A stretch of 64,000 nucleotides of DNA from Glutamicibacter soli. GTDB lineage: Bacteria > Actinomycetota > Actinomycetes > Actinomycetales > Micrococcaceae. Shown piece after piece: positions 9,152 through 16,155 of the stretch (the first letter of the stretch is position 1; every line of letters starts with the position of its first letter). A program made the translations under genes and the position numbers. The notes below the pieces were generated by a model, which worked only from the letters and a program-made list of their open reading frames with translations, searched no databases and was not told the DNA's origin. The stretch is from NCBI RefSeq assembly GCF_003309065.1, contig NZ_POAF01000002.1, positions 558,001 to 622,000 on the forward strand. Direction: 5' to 3'.

Positions 9152-9718
9152 CTACTTGGCGGCCAGGTCCGCCAGGGTGGCGATGAGCAGGCGGCGTTCG
9201 ACCACCTTGATGCGCTCGTGCAGGGTCTCTTCGGTGTCGGTGTCCAGAATGGCCACGGCTTCCTGGCGCAGGATCGGGCCGGTGTCCACGCCGGCGTCCG
9301 CGATGTGCACGGTGCAGCCGGTCACCTTCACGCCGTAGGCCATGGCATCACGCACGCCGTGGGCGCCGGGGAAGGACGGCAGCAGGGCCGGGTGGGTGTT
9401 GATGTAGGTGCCGTCGAAGGCGTTGATGAATTCCTCGCCCACGATGCGCATGAAACCGGAGGACACCACGTAGTCCGGGGCGTAGGACAGGCACTTTTCG
9501 GTCAGCGCGTGGTTCCACTCGCCGCGGTCCGCGAAGTCCTTGAAGTTCACCACGAAGGTCTCGATGCCGGCGGCCGCCGAACGCTGAACCCCGTAGGTGC
9601 CGTGCTTGTCGGCGCCCACCGCCGCGATCTGCACATCTGCCAGTTCGCCGCTGGCGACCGCGTCGATGACTGCCTGGAGATTCGAACCGGTGCCGGACAC
9701 CAAAACCACAATACGCAT
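9152..9718 (-). CDS. purN: Phosphoribosylglycinamide formyltransferase
   Basis: Transfers formyl from 10-formyl-THF to GAR, the third step of purine synthesis. About 188 residues, the normal size. GTGSNLQA binds phosphate, NTHPALLPSFPGAHG holds the catalytic Asn and His, and DAGVDTGPIL contains the catalytic Asp. I start it at MRIVVLVSGTGSNL (ATG 9718); an ATG at 9727 adding three residues is also possible, and the longer upstream reading frame is not conserved-looking. It lies 35 nt upstream of the SDR gene on the same strand. The expected partner purH is 8 kb downstream rather than adjacent. Confidence 0.95.
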   Translation of the reverse strand: MRIVVLVSGTGSNLQAVIDAVASGELADVQIAAVGADKHGTYGVQRSAAAGIETFVVNFKDFADRGEWNHALTEKCLSYAPDYVVSSGFMRIVGEEFINAFDGTYINTHPALLPSFPGAHGVRDAMAYGVKVTGCTVHIADAGVDTGPILRQEAVAILDTDTEETLHERIKVVERRLLIATLADLAAK

Positions 9719-9865
9719 AGCTTCCATTCTACGGTTGGCGGCAAGCCTGCACCGACCCGGTGCCTGCTGCGGCCTTCGAACTTCGTCACATCGAACCGGC
9801 CCCCTGTCCATGGGCCCGGCCCAGGCCTAGACTGAATTTCCGGCCGAGCAACCAAGGAGTGGACC

Positions 9866-10387
9866 ATGAGCCAGATCGTCCCGGATGACAAGGACTGGAC
9901 CTTCGTCCTGCATGAAGTGTGCCCCGAGTGCGGTGTCGACGTGCGCACCCTGTCGGTGCAGGAAACCGTGGCACAGGTGCCGCAGGTGGTCAAGCGCTAC
10001 CAGTCGGTGCTGGAGCGTCCGGGGGCCGCGACCCGCCGCAACCCCGCCCGCTGGAGCGACCAGGAGTACGTGGTGCACGTGGCCGAGATGCTGGAAGTCA
10101 TGCTCGGGCGCCTCGATTTGATGCTGGAGCAGGCCGACCCGGGCTTTCCGAACTGGGACCAGGATGTTGCCGCCGAGCAGGGCCACTACAACACGCTGAG
10201 CCCGGAACAGGCGTCGCAGAAGCTGCGCGCGGCGGCCGAGGCCTATGCCGCCAAGCTTGAAAGCATCAGTCCGGAGAAATATTCCCGCAGGGGCATACGC
10301 TCAAATGGCGCCGCGTTTACGGTGGAAACACTGAACCAGTATGCCTGGCATGACGTGGTGCACCACCTCTGGGATCTGGACGCCTGA
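9866..10387 (+). CDS. DinB family protein
   Basis: A 173-residue four-helix-bundle protein. The DinB metal site is suggested by a His in VVHVAEMLEVM after the first helix and by WHDVVHHLWDL at the C-terminus. Family members bind a divalent metal, and many actinobacterial ones are thiol (mycothiol) transferases or unassigned. An N-terminal CPEC motif near residue 20 is unusual. AAGGAG lies 7 nt before the ATG. It is divergent from purN and ends 18 nt before the convergent DUF6350 gene. Confidence 0.8.
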   Translation: MSQIVPDDKDWTFVLHEVCPECGVDVRTLSVQETVAQVPQVVKRYQSVLERPGAATRRNPARWSDQEYVVHVAEMLEVMLGRLDLMLEQADPGFPNWDQDVAAEQGHYNTLSPEQASQKLRAAAEAYAAKLESISPEKYSRRGIRSNGAAFTVETLNQYAWHDVVHHLWDLDA

Positions 10388-10405
10388 ACCGATGCGCCGC
10401 CGGCG

Positions 10406-11716
10406 CTAGCCTTCGAGCACCGGGTCGGTTTCGAACAGCGGGGCGATCAGGTAGCCGATGGCGGTGCCCAGGCCGATCTGCAGGGCCAGCGCCCCGGCGG
10501 TCACCCAGGCGTGCGGGCCGATCTCGGTCAGCCGGCCGATGGCCAGCGAGCCGGAGGACAGCCACGAACCGGCCAGCGACATCAGGCCGGCCACGATACC
10601 GGTGAACACGGCCAGGCAGGCGGTGGAGGCGCCCAGCGCCAGCGCGTTGAACGGGATGCGGCGGGCGAACCAGTCTTCCAGGTGATTCTCCCCCACACGC
10701 AGGAAGTACCAGCCGGCCAGGATGCCTGCCAGCACCGGGATCAGCAGGTAGAGCCACTGGTTGGCCGGCTCGCCGGAAGGCAGCGCCGCCAGCACCGGGA
10801 TCGAGGGCAGCGGGCCGACGGTGGTTTCCAGCGTGGACAGCGTGCTGCCCGCACCCAGGCTGAACCCGCCGCCGCTGATCCAGGAGAGCACCCAGAACAC
10901 CGCGTTGGGGATCAGTGCCAGCTGCAGCAGGGTCAGTGCGGCGGACCCGATGGGCCCGGGGCGCAGTTCCTGGTAGACGTTGGCGACCTCGGTCCAGTGC
11001 AGCCCCAGGGTGATGGTCAGCAGGATGCCGGAGATGCCCACGGCGGCCACGTAGCCCATGAAGCCGGAGACGATCACATGCCATACGTAGGAGCCGGCCC
11101 AGCGGCGGTGCGGAGAGACGCTATGCAGGTAGGCGGCGGTGTCCATGCCGAACAGCCGGCCCCAGGAGCCGGCCTCGCGGCGGGCGCCGATGATCAGGCC
11201 CAGCGAGGCGATGATCAGCGGGATGAAGGTGGCGGCCAGAATATTGACCCGGCCGTAGTCGTTCGCGACCAGGAAGCCGACGCCGGTGCCGATGGCCCCG
11301 TAGGCCAGGATGGCACCGAGCAGGCCCTGCCAGAGCTGGTCGGTGTAGGAGGCGCGGGCGATGCGGCGCCCGGCGCGCAGGCAGAAGAGGAAGGGCAGCA
11401 GGCTCAGCCCCAGCGGCATCAGCGTCAGCCAGCCGGTGACCGAGCTCGGATCCGTCTCGGGCCCCAAGTTGAAGACCTCGATGGGCACACCGTGGATGAG
11501 CAGCCAGACGAACCCGGCGAACTGCAGGATCACTTCGAAGGAGTCCTCCAGGAAGCCGCCGCTGAAGTAGACAGCGACCAGCGGCAGGGCAATCAGCGCC
11601 AGGGCGAACACGACCGATTGCAGCATCTCGAAGACTCCCTGCAGGGCAAGGGGCATCGGCCAGCCGTTGCGCAGGCGCAACATCACTGCCTTCATGGGTT
11701 TCTTTTCGCGGCTCAT
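10406..11716 (-). CDS. DUF6350 multi-pass membrane protein
   Basis: A roughly 436-residue integral membrane protein with about ten hydrophobic segments and no catalytic motif. It matches the actinobacterial DUF6350 type (related to PerM-like proteins linked to cell division in mycobacteria) by length, topology and its place near purN. The start is uncertain: ATG 11719/11716 (MMSREKKPMKAVMLRLR) has GGAAG just upstream, while a longer start at 11776 would run through a large inverted repeat that is more likely regulatory. It lies downstream of hpaI on the same strand. Confidence 0.7.
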   Translation of the reverse strand: MSREKKPMKAVMLRLRNGWPMPLALQGVFEMLQSVVFALALIALPLVAVYFSGGFLEDSFEVILQFAGFVWLLIHGVPIEVFNLGPETDPSSVTGWLTLMPLGLSLLPFLFCLRAGRRIARASYTDQLWQGLLGAILAYGAIGTGVGFLVANDYGRVNILAATFIPLIIASLGLIIGARREAGSWGRLFGMDTAAYLHSVSPHRRWAGSYVWHVIVSGFMGYVAAVGISGILLTITLGLHWTEVANVYQELRPGPIGSAALTLLQLALIPNAVFWVLSWISGGGFSLGAGSTLSTLETTVGPLPSIPVLAALPSGEPANQWLYLLIPVLAGILAGWYFLRVGENHLEDWFARRIPFNALALGASTACLAVFTGIVAGLMSLAGSWLSSGSLAIGRLTEIGPHAWVTAGALALQIGLGTAIGYLIAPLFETDPVLEG

Positions 11717-11728
11717 CATCTTCCATGG

Positions 11729-11779
11729 TGCCACCATCGGCGCCGACCGATCATGATCGACGCGCAATGATGGCACCTT
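11729..11779. promoter_or_regulatory. Large imperfect palindrome upstream of the DUF6350 gene
   Basis: GGTGCCACCAT (11729-11739) faces ATGATGGCACC (11769-11779) with one mismatch, and the centre is the perfect palindrome CGATCATGATCG (11750-11761). There is no U-tract. It lies between hpaI and the likely DUF6350 start, so it may be an operator or an intercistronic hairpin. Confidence 0.45.
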
Positions 11780-11800
11780 GGGTAAGGCAGATCGCCTGGG

Positions 11801-12610
11801 TCAGTAGCTGTCAGGCGTTGCGCCCGAGGCCTCGGCCCGGTAGCTGGCGGCCAGCGCCTCGGTGGAGCGGGCCAGCAGCGCCACATCCGCGCCGACGCCC
11901 ACGTACTGGGCCCCGGCTTCGATGTACTTGCGCGCGGTGGCCGCATCGAAGGCGTTCACGCCCACGTACCTGCCGGCGGCGCGGGCCGCGGCAATGGACT
12001 TCATCACGCCGGCGACCACCTCGGGGTGGTTCTGCTGGCCGATCACTCCCATGGAGGCCGCGAGGTCCGAAGGCCCGATGAAGATGCCGTCCAGGCCCGC
12101 GGTGGCCACGATCGCCTCGACGTTCTCCACCGCTTCGGCGGATTCGATCTGCACCATGACGGTGATGGTCTCCCCGGCCCGGTTCAGGTAGTCGGGGATG
12201 CGGTTCCAGCGGGCCGAGCGGGCCAGCGCCGAGCCGACCCCGCGCACGCCGGCCGGCGGATAGTTGCAGGCCGCGACAGCGTTGGCCGCCTGCTGCGCGT
12301 CATTGACCATCGGGATGATCAGCGACTGCACCCCCAGATCCAGGTACTGCTTGATGACCACCGGGTCGTTCACCGGCGGGCGCACCACGGGCACCACCGG
12401 GTAGCCGCGCACCGCCTGCAGCTGGGCCAGGATGCTGCCCAGGTCGTTGGGCGAGTGCTCGCCGTCGATGAACAGCCAGTCGAAGCCGGCGCCGGCGCAG
12501 ATCTCTGCGACCAGCGGGGAGCCCGAGCAGACCCACACCCCCGACAGGGCGTGGTCGGCGTCCTTGAGCGCGTCCTTCAGCGAGGCATCGGGTTCTACTC
12601 GAAATGGCAT
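11801..12610 (-). CDS. hpaI: HpcH/HpaI family aldolase
   Basis: Class II metal-dependent aldolase, about 269 residues, expected to cleave 4-hydroxy-2-oxoheptanedioate to pyruvate and succinate semialdehyde. FDWLFIDGEHSPND carries the catalytic His and Asp, VRPPVND the substrate Arg, MVQIES the metal-binding Glu, and FIGPSDLAASMG the next metal ligand region. ATG 12610 (MPFRVEPDASL) is the start; it overlaps the end of hpaH by 16 nt, so translation is probably coupled. Together with hpaH it supplies the last two steps of homoprotocatechuate meta cleavage, but other 2-oxo-4-hydroxy acids are possible substrates. Confidence 0.9.
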   Translation of the reverse strand: MPFRVEPDASLKDALKDADHALSGVWVCSGSPLVAEICAGAGFDWLFIDGEHSPNDLGSILAQLQAVRGYPVVPVVRPPVNDPVVIKQYLDLGVQSLIIPMVNDAQQAANAVAACNYPPAGVRGVGSALARSARWNRIPDYLNRAGETITVMVQIESAEAVENVEAIVATAGLDGIFIGPSDLAASMGVIGQQNHPEVVAGVMKSIAAARAAGRYVGVNAFDAATARKYIEAGAQYVGVGADVALLARSTEALAASYRAEASGATPDSY

Positions 12611-13380
12611 GTCACGGTTCCCAGCGGTCCGTAGTCGGCGAAAACGGTGTCGTTTTCGTAGACCCACATCGGACGGGTGAAGGATCCGGCGAGGATGATC
12701 TCGCCGGCGTTGAGCTTATCGCCGTGGGCGGCGATCTTGTTGGCCAGCCAGTACACGCCGGCGGCCGGATGGTTCAGCACGCCGGCGGCGACGCCGGTTT
12801 CCTCCACGGTCTGGTTCTTGAACAGGATGCCTGAGACCCAGCGCAGGTCCACAACTTCCGGACGCACCGGATTGCCGCCGATGACCATGGCGCCCATCGC
12901 CGCGTTGTCGGAGATGGTGTCCACGATGGTGCGGCCTTCCATCTCGATGCGCGAATCGAGGATCTCCAGGGCGGGGATGACGTATTCGGTGGCTTCCAGC
13001 ACGTCGAAGATGTTCGCGTTCGGGCCCTTGATGTCCTTCTTGAGCTTGAACGCCAGTTCCATTTCGATGCGCGGGTGGGTGTACTGGTCCCACTTCACGG
13101 TGCACCCGGAGTCCAGGACCATGTCGTCGAAGATGATGCCGTAGTCCGGCTCGGTGATGCCGGTGGCCATCTGCATGGCGCGGGAGGTCAGGCCGATCTT
13201 GCGGCCTGCCAGCACACGGCCGTTGGCCTCGGAGCGCTGGCGCCAGAGGTTCTGCACCCGATAGGAGTCCTCGACGGTCATTTCCGGGTAGCGGGCAGTC
13301 AGGCGGGGCACCGGGGTACGCGTGACTCCTGCTTGGACCAGTTCATCGGCGATTGCCGTGATTGTTTCCTCGGATAGCAT
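12595..13380 (-). CDS. hpaH: 2-oxo-hept-3-ene-1,7-dioate hydratase
   Basis: Metal-dependent hydratase of the fumarylacetoacetase fold, 261 residues. It hydrates 2-oxohept-3-enedioate to the 4-hydroxy-2-oxo acid used by HpaI. RKIGLTSRAMQ near residue 60 and HPRIEMELAF (metal-binding Glu pair, about residues 104-110), followed by ALEILDSRI, match the HpaH/MhpD group. GAAAGG lies about 13 nt before ATG 13380. It is the first gene of a two-gene unit. The ring-cleavage dioxygenase, decarboxylase and semialdehyde dehydrogenase genes of a full hpa cluster are not in this window. Confidence 0.9.
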   Translation of the reverse strand: MLSEETITAIADELVQAGVTRTPVPRLTARYPEMTVEDSYRVQNLWRQRSEANGRVLAGRKIGLTSRAMQMATGITEPDYGIIFDDMVLDSGCTVKWDQYTHPRIEMELAFKLKKDIKGPNANIFDVLEATEYVIPALEILDSRIEMEGRTIVDTISDNAAMGAMVIGGNPVRPEVVDLRWVSGILFKNQTVEETGVAAGVLNHPAAGVYWLANKIAAHGDKLNAGEIILAGSFTRPMWVYENDTVFADYGPLGTVTCHFE

Positions 13381-13556
13381 CGACTGCTACACCTTTCACT
13401 GGTAGTACAAAGCTGCGCGGGCACCGCCGAACGCCGTCGCGTCGCTGCTCGGCCCACAATCCTTGATGTTATCGGTGTTCAGCAGGCATGGCACATCGTA
13501 CTAACATTTTCTCCCTGCCCTCGACGAATCCGGTCGAGATGCCGGCAGGCATGGAA

Positions 13557-13601
13557 AATCCCGCGGGGCACCGGGCTTGGAGCTCGGCGCCCCGCGGGAT
13601 T
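13557..13601 (-). terminator. Terminator of the FMN reductase gene
   Basis: Perfect 13-bp inverted repeat AATCCCGCGGGGC (13557-13569) and GCCCCGCGGGATT (13589-13601), 19-nt loop; on the minus strand it ends in GATTTTCC. It lies just past the gene end at 13621. Confidence 0.8.
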
Positions 13602-13620
13602 CGCGGGTTTCGGGGCTTGC

Positions 13621-14307
13621 CTAGCTGGCCCCGGAGCGGACGTTGGCCAGCAGCGCTTCGAAGGGCAGGGAGGTCATCTCGTCGTTGGGGTCGGCGGTTT
13701 CGCTGACCGACGGGGCGATGGACCGGGTGTCACCCAGCTCGGCGTCGGGCTTCAGCTCCCCGTCGGAGGCCGCCAGGGCCATGGCCACCTCGCGGGCCAC
13801 GCGCTGCGCGCGGTCGGACAGGGTGCCTGAGATGCCCTGGCCGCCGAAGTCCTCCGAGGCGGCGAAGACCGTGGTGGGCATGACCTGCGCGCGCAGGTAG
13901 GCGAAGATCGGCCGCATGGCGTAGTCGATGGCCAGCTGATGGCGCTGGGTGCCCGCGGTGGCGGCGAGCACTACCGGCTTGCCGCTGAGCGACTTGGGAT
14001 CCAGGATGTCCAGGAAGGACTTGAACAGGCCGGATACCGAGGCGGTGAAGACCGGCGTCACGGCCACCAGCACGTCGGCGCCGACCACCGCGTCGATGAT
14101 CCGTTGCAGGGTTGGCGCGGCGAATCCGGTGAGCATGTTGTTGGTGATGTCGCTGGCGTGCTCGCGCAACTCGATGTTGGCCACGTCGGCCTGCACGCCG
14201 GCGAGCGCCAGCTGCCCGGCGATGGATTCGCCCAGCTGGCGTCCCAGCAGCGAGGAACTCGACGGGCTTCCCAGGCCACCACTGATCACCACAACGGACT
14301 TGCTCAC
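13621..14307 (-). CDS. NADPH-dependent FMN reductase, CE1759-like
   Basis: Flavodoxin-fold reductase of about 228 residues that would supply reduced FMN. The start VSKSVVVISGGLGSPSSSS is the flavin phosphate loop, VAVTPVFTASVSGLFKSFLD the typical NADPH:FMN reductase segment, and KPVVLAATAGTQRHQLAID the following strand. The pattern is that of the CE1759 family, normally paired with a luciferase-like monooxygenase. GTG 14307 is 7 nt after GGGAAAGG and is better placed than the GTG two codons upstream. It is divergent from kynA. No monooxygenase partner is present here. Confidence 0.85.
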   Translation of the reverse strand: MSKSVVVISGGLGSPSSSSLLGRQLGESIAGQLALAGVQADVANIELREHASDITNNMLTGFAAPTLQRIIDAVVGADVLVAVTPVFTASVSGLFKSFLDILDPKSLSGKPVVLAATAGTQRHQLAIDYAMRPIFAYLRAQVMPTTVFAASEDFGGQGISGTLSDRAQRVAREVAMALAASDGELKPDAELGDTRSIAPSVSETADPNDEMTSLPFEALLANVRSGAS

Positions 14308-14425
14308 GTTCACGCCTTTCCCGAGGTTTAGATGCGTATGCATGTAACAACCCGCAACGTTGGAGATCTATTCCCGAGGCCCGAAAAGACTGACTGCCCG
14401 TGCGCGAAAACTGCGAATTTCATTA

Positions 14426-14462
14426 TTGTGACGAGCGAAACGATATTGATACTCTTGTCTCC
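14426..14462 (+). promoter_or_regulatory. kynA promoter, probably giving a leaderless mRNA
   Basis: TTGTGA (14426-14431) and GATACT (14448-14453) are 16 nt apart, and the kynA ATG follows 9 nt after the -10 box with no ribosome site between. This fits transcription starting at or next to the start codon. Inference from spacing only. Confidence 0.55.
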
Positions 14463-15326
14463 ATGAGCAAAGACCAGCATGGAACCAATCAGCGTGACAT
14501 CGAGTCGGGGGTCCGCACCGACTTCCACAACACGATGTCCTACGGCAGCTACCTCGACCTGGAGCGGATCCTCTCCGCGCAGCATCCGGTCAGCGTGCCG
14601 GAGCACCACGACGAGATGCTGTTCATCATCCAGCACCAGACCTCGGAGTTGTGGCTCAAGCTCATGCTCCACGAGCTAGTCGAGGCGCGCCGCCTGCTGG
14701 GCGCCGACGACATCGGCAAGGCACTGAAGTGCCTTGCCCGCGTCAAGCACATCCAGAAGACGCTGACCGAGCAGTGGTCAGTGCTGGCGACGCTCACCCC
14801 GCGCGAGTATGCGCAGTTCCGCGGCTTCCTCGGATCCTCCTCGGGATTCCAGTCCTTCCAGTACCGCGCGGTGGAATTCATCCTCGGCAACAAGCACGCC
14901 GGAATGCTCAAGGTCCACGAAGCGGATCCCAAGGCGCACGAGCTGCTCAGCAACCTGCTGAACGAGCCGACCCTCTACGACGTGTTCCTCGCGGCGCTGG
15001 CCCGCCACGGCTACGACATCCCGGCAGAGGTGCTCGAACGCGATGTCACCAAGCCGTGGACCTTCCAGGAATCGCTGATCCCGGTCTACAAGGACATCTA
15101 CGAATCCGAGGACACCTTGTGGAGCCTCTACCAGGCCTGCGAGGACCTGGTGGACGTCGAGGACAACTTCCAGGCCTGGCGCTTCCGCCACCTGCGTGTG
15201 GTGCAGCGCACCATCGGCTTCAAGCGCGGCACCGGTGGCTCATCGGGCGTCGACTTCCTCAAGCGCGCCCTGGACCTGACGTTCTTCCCCGAGCTGTTTG
15301 CGGTGCGCACCGAAATTGGCAGCTAG
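14463..15326 (+). CDS. kynA: Tryptophan 2,3-dioxygenase
   Basis: Haem enzyme of 287 residues that opens the indole ring of L-tryptophan to N-formylkynurenine. FIIQHQTSELWLKLMLHEL holds the active-site His, FQYRAVEFILGNK the substrate-binding Tyr-Arg region, and WRFRHLRVVQRTIGFKRGTG then GSSG the haem-ligand His and carboxylate loop. ATG 14463 begins MSKDQHGTNQ; an ORF from 14400 upstream is not credible because a promoter lies there. The gene overlaps the next (PaaX-like) gene by 29 nt. Kynurenine formamidase and kynureninase genes are not nearby. Confidence 0.95.
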   Translation: MSKDQHGTNQRDIESGVRTDFHNTMSYGSYLDLERILSAQHPVSVPEHHDEMLFIIQHQTSELWLKLMLHELVEARRLLGADDIGKALKCLARVKHIQKTLTEQWSVLATLTPREYAQFRGFLGSSSGFQSFQYRAVEFILGNKHAGMLKVHEADPKAHELLSNLLNEPTLYDVFLAALARHGYDIPAEVLERDVTKPWTFQESLIPVYKDIYESEDTLWSLYQACEDLVDVEDNFQAWRFRHLRVVQRTIGFKRGTGGSSGVDFLKRALDLTFFPELFAVRTEIGS

Positions 15327-16155
15327 CACACAGCTCGTCGCCTTCACCCTGGATGATTTCGAGGCGCGTACCGGCAGCGCCGCCTCCATCATCCGCACCA
15401 TCGCGGGCCTGTACCTGCGCCATGAAGCCGCTCCGGTAGCCCGCACCAAGATCCTGGCGCTGGCCACGGCCGCCGAGGTCTCGGCCCCGACCGCGCAGAC
15501 GGCGATTTCGCGGCTGGCGGACCGCGGCGTGCTGGAGGCCGCCGGGACCTCCAGCCTGCAGGTCACCGCCGCGGCCCACGCGATGTTCGCCCGGGGCGAC
15601 CGCCGGATCTTCACGCCACGCCAAATGGCGGACGAAGAACTATGGTGCCTGGTGGCCTATTCGCTGCCGGAGACCATGAGACCCCTGCGGCACCAGGTGC
15701 GCAAGCACTTCCTGCAGCTCGGCGGCGGCCTGGTCAATGCCGGGCTGTGGATCTTCCCCGGCTACCTGCGCGAGGAAGTGCTCCAGGTCCTCGGCGCGCT
15801 GGAGGTCCGCTCCTACGCCACCGTCTTCACCACGCAGACCCCGGACTTCCCCGAGGGCGCCATGCAGGCCGCACGGCAGTGGTGGGACCTCGGCCGGCTG
15901 GAATCGATGCATTCAACCTTCCTGGAGAGCACCGCCGCGCTGGACGCGCAGCCAGCCTCGCCGGCCGCCGCCTACCGCGGCTACGTGGCCATGGTCGACG
16001 CCTGGCGGGCGCTGCCCTACCTCGATCCCGGACTGCCTGATGCCATGCTGCCTGGCAACTGGCCCGGCCGGCCCAGCCGCGAACGTTTCCTCGCCCTGTC
16101 CCGGGCCTATGGACCCGGCGCGCGGCATTTCGCCACGGCCCTCCTCAAAGGCTAG
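15298..16155 (+). CDS. PaaX-family transcriptional regulator
   Basis: About 285 residues. The N-terminal winged-helix region (residues 20-90, with RTKILALATAAEVSAPTAQT then SRLADRGVLEA) is followed by the PaaX C-terminal pattern LWCLVAYSLPETMRPLRHQV and the LNAGLWIFPGYL-like segment (here VNAGLWIFPGYL). PaaX proteins repress catabolic genes and respond to acyl-CoA intermediates. The start is one of two TTG codons, 15298 or 15316, both inside the end of kynA, so the two genes are coupled. Its stop overlaps that of the convergent CoA-transferase gene by 4 bp. Likely targets are kynA or the CoA-transferase; the ligand is unknown. Confidence 0.8.
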   Translation: MRCAPKLAASTQLVAFTLDDFEARTGSAASIIRTIAGLYLRHEAAPVARTKILALATAAEVSAPTAQTAISRLADRGVLEAAGTSSLQVTAAAHAMFARGDRRIFTPRQMADEELWCLVAYSLPETMRPLRHQVRKHFLQLGGGLVNAGLWIFPGYLREEVLQVLGALEVRSYATVFTTQTPDFPEGAMQAARQWWDLGRLESMHSTFLESTAALDAQPASPAAAYRGYVAMVDAWRALPYLDPGLPDAMLPGNWPGRPSRERFLALSRAYGPGARHFATALLKG

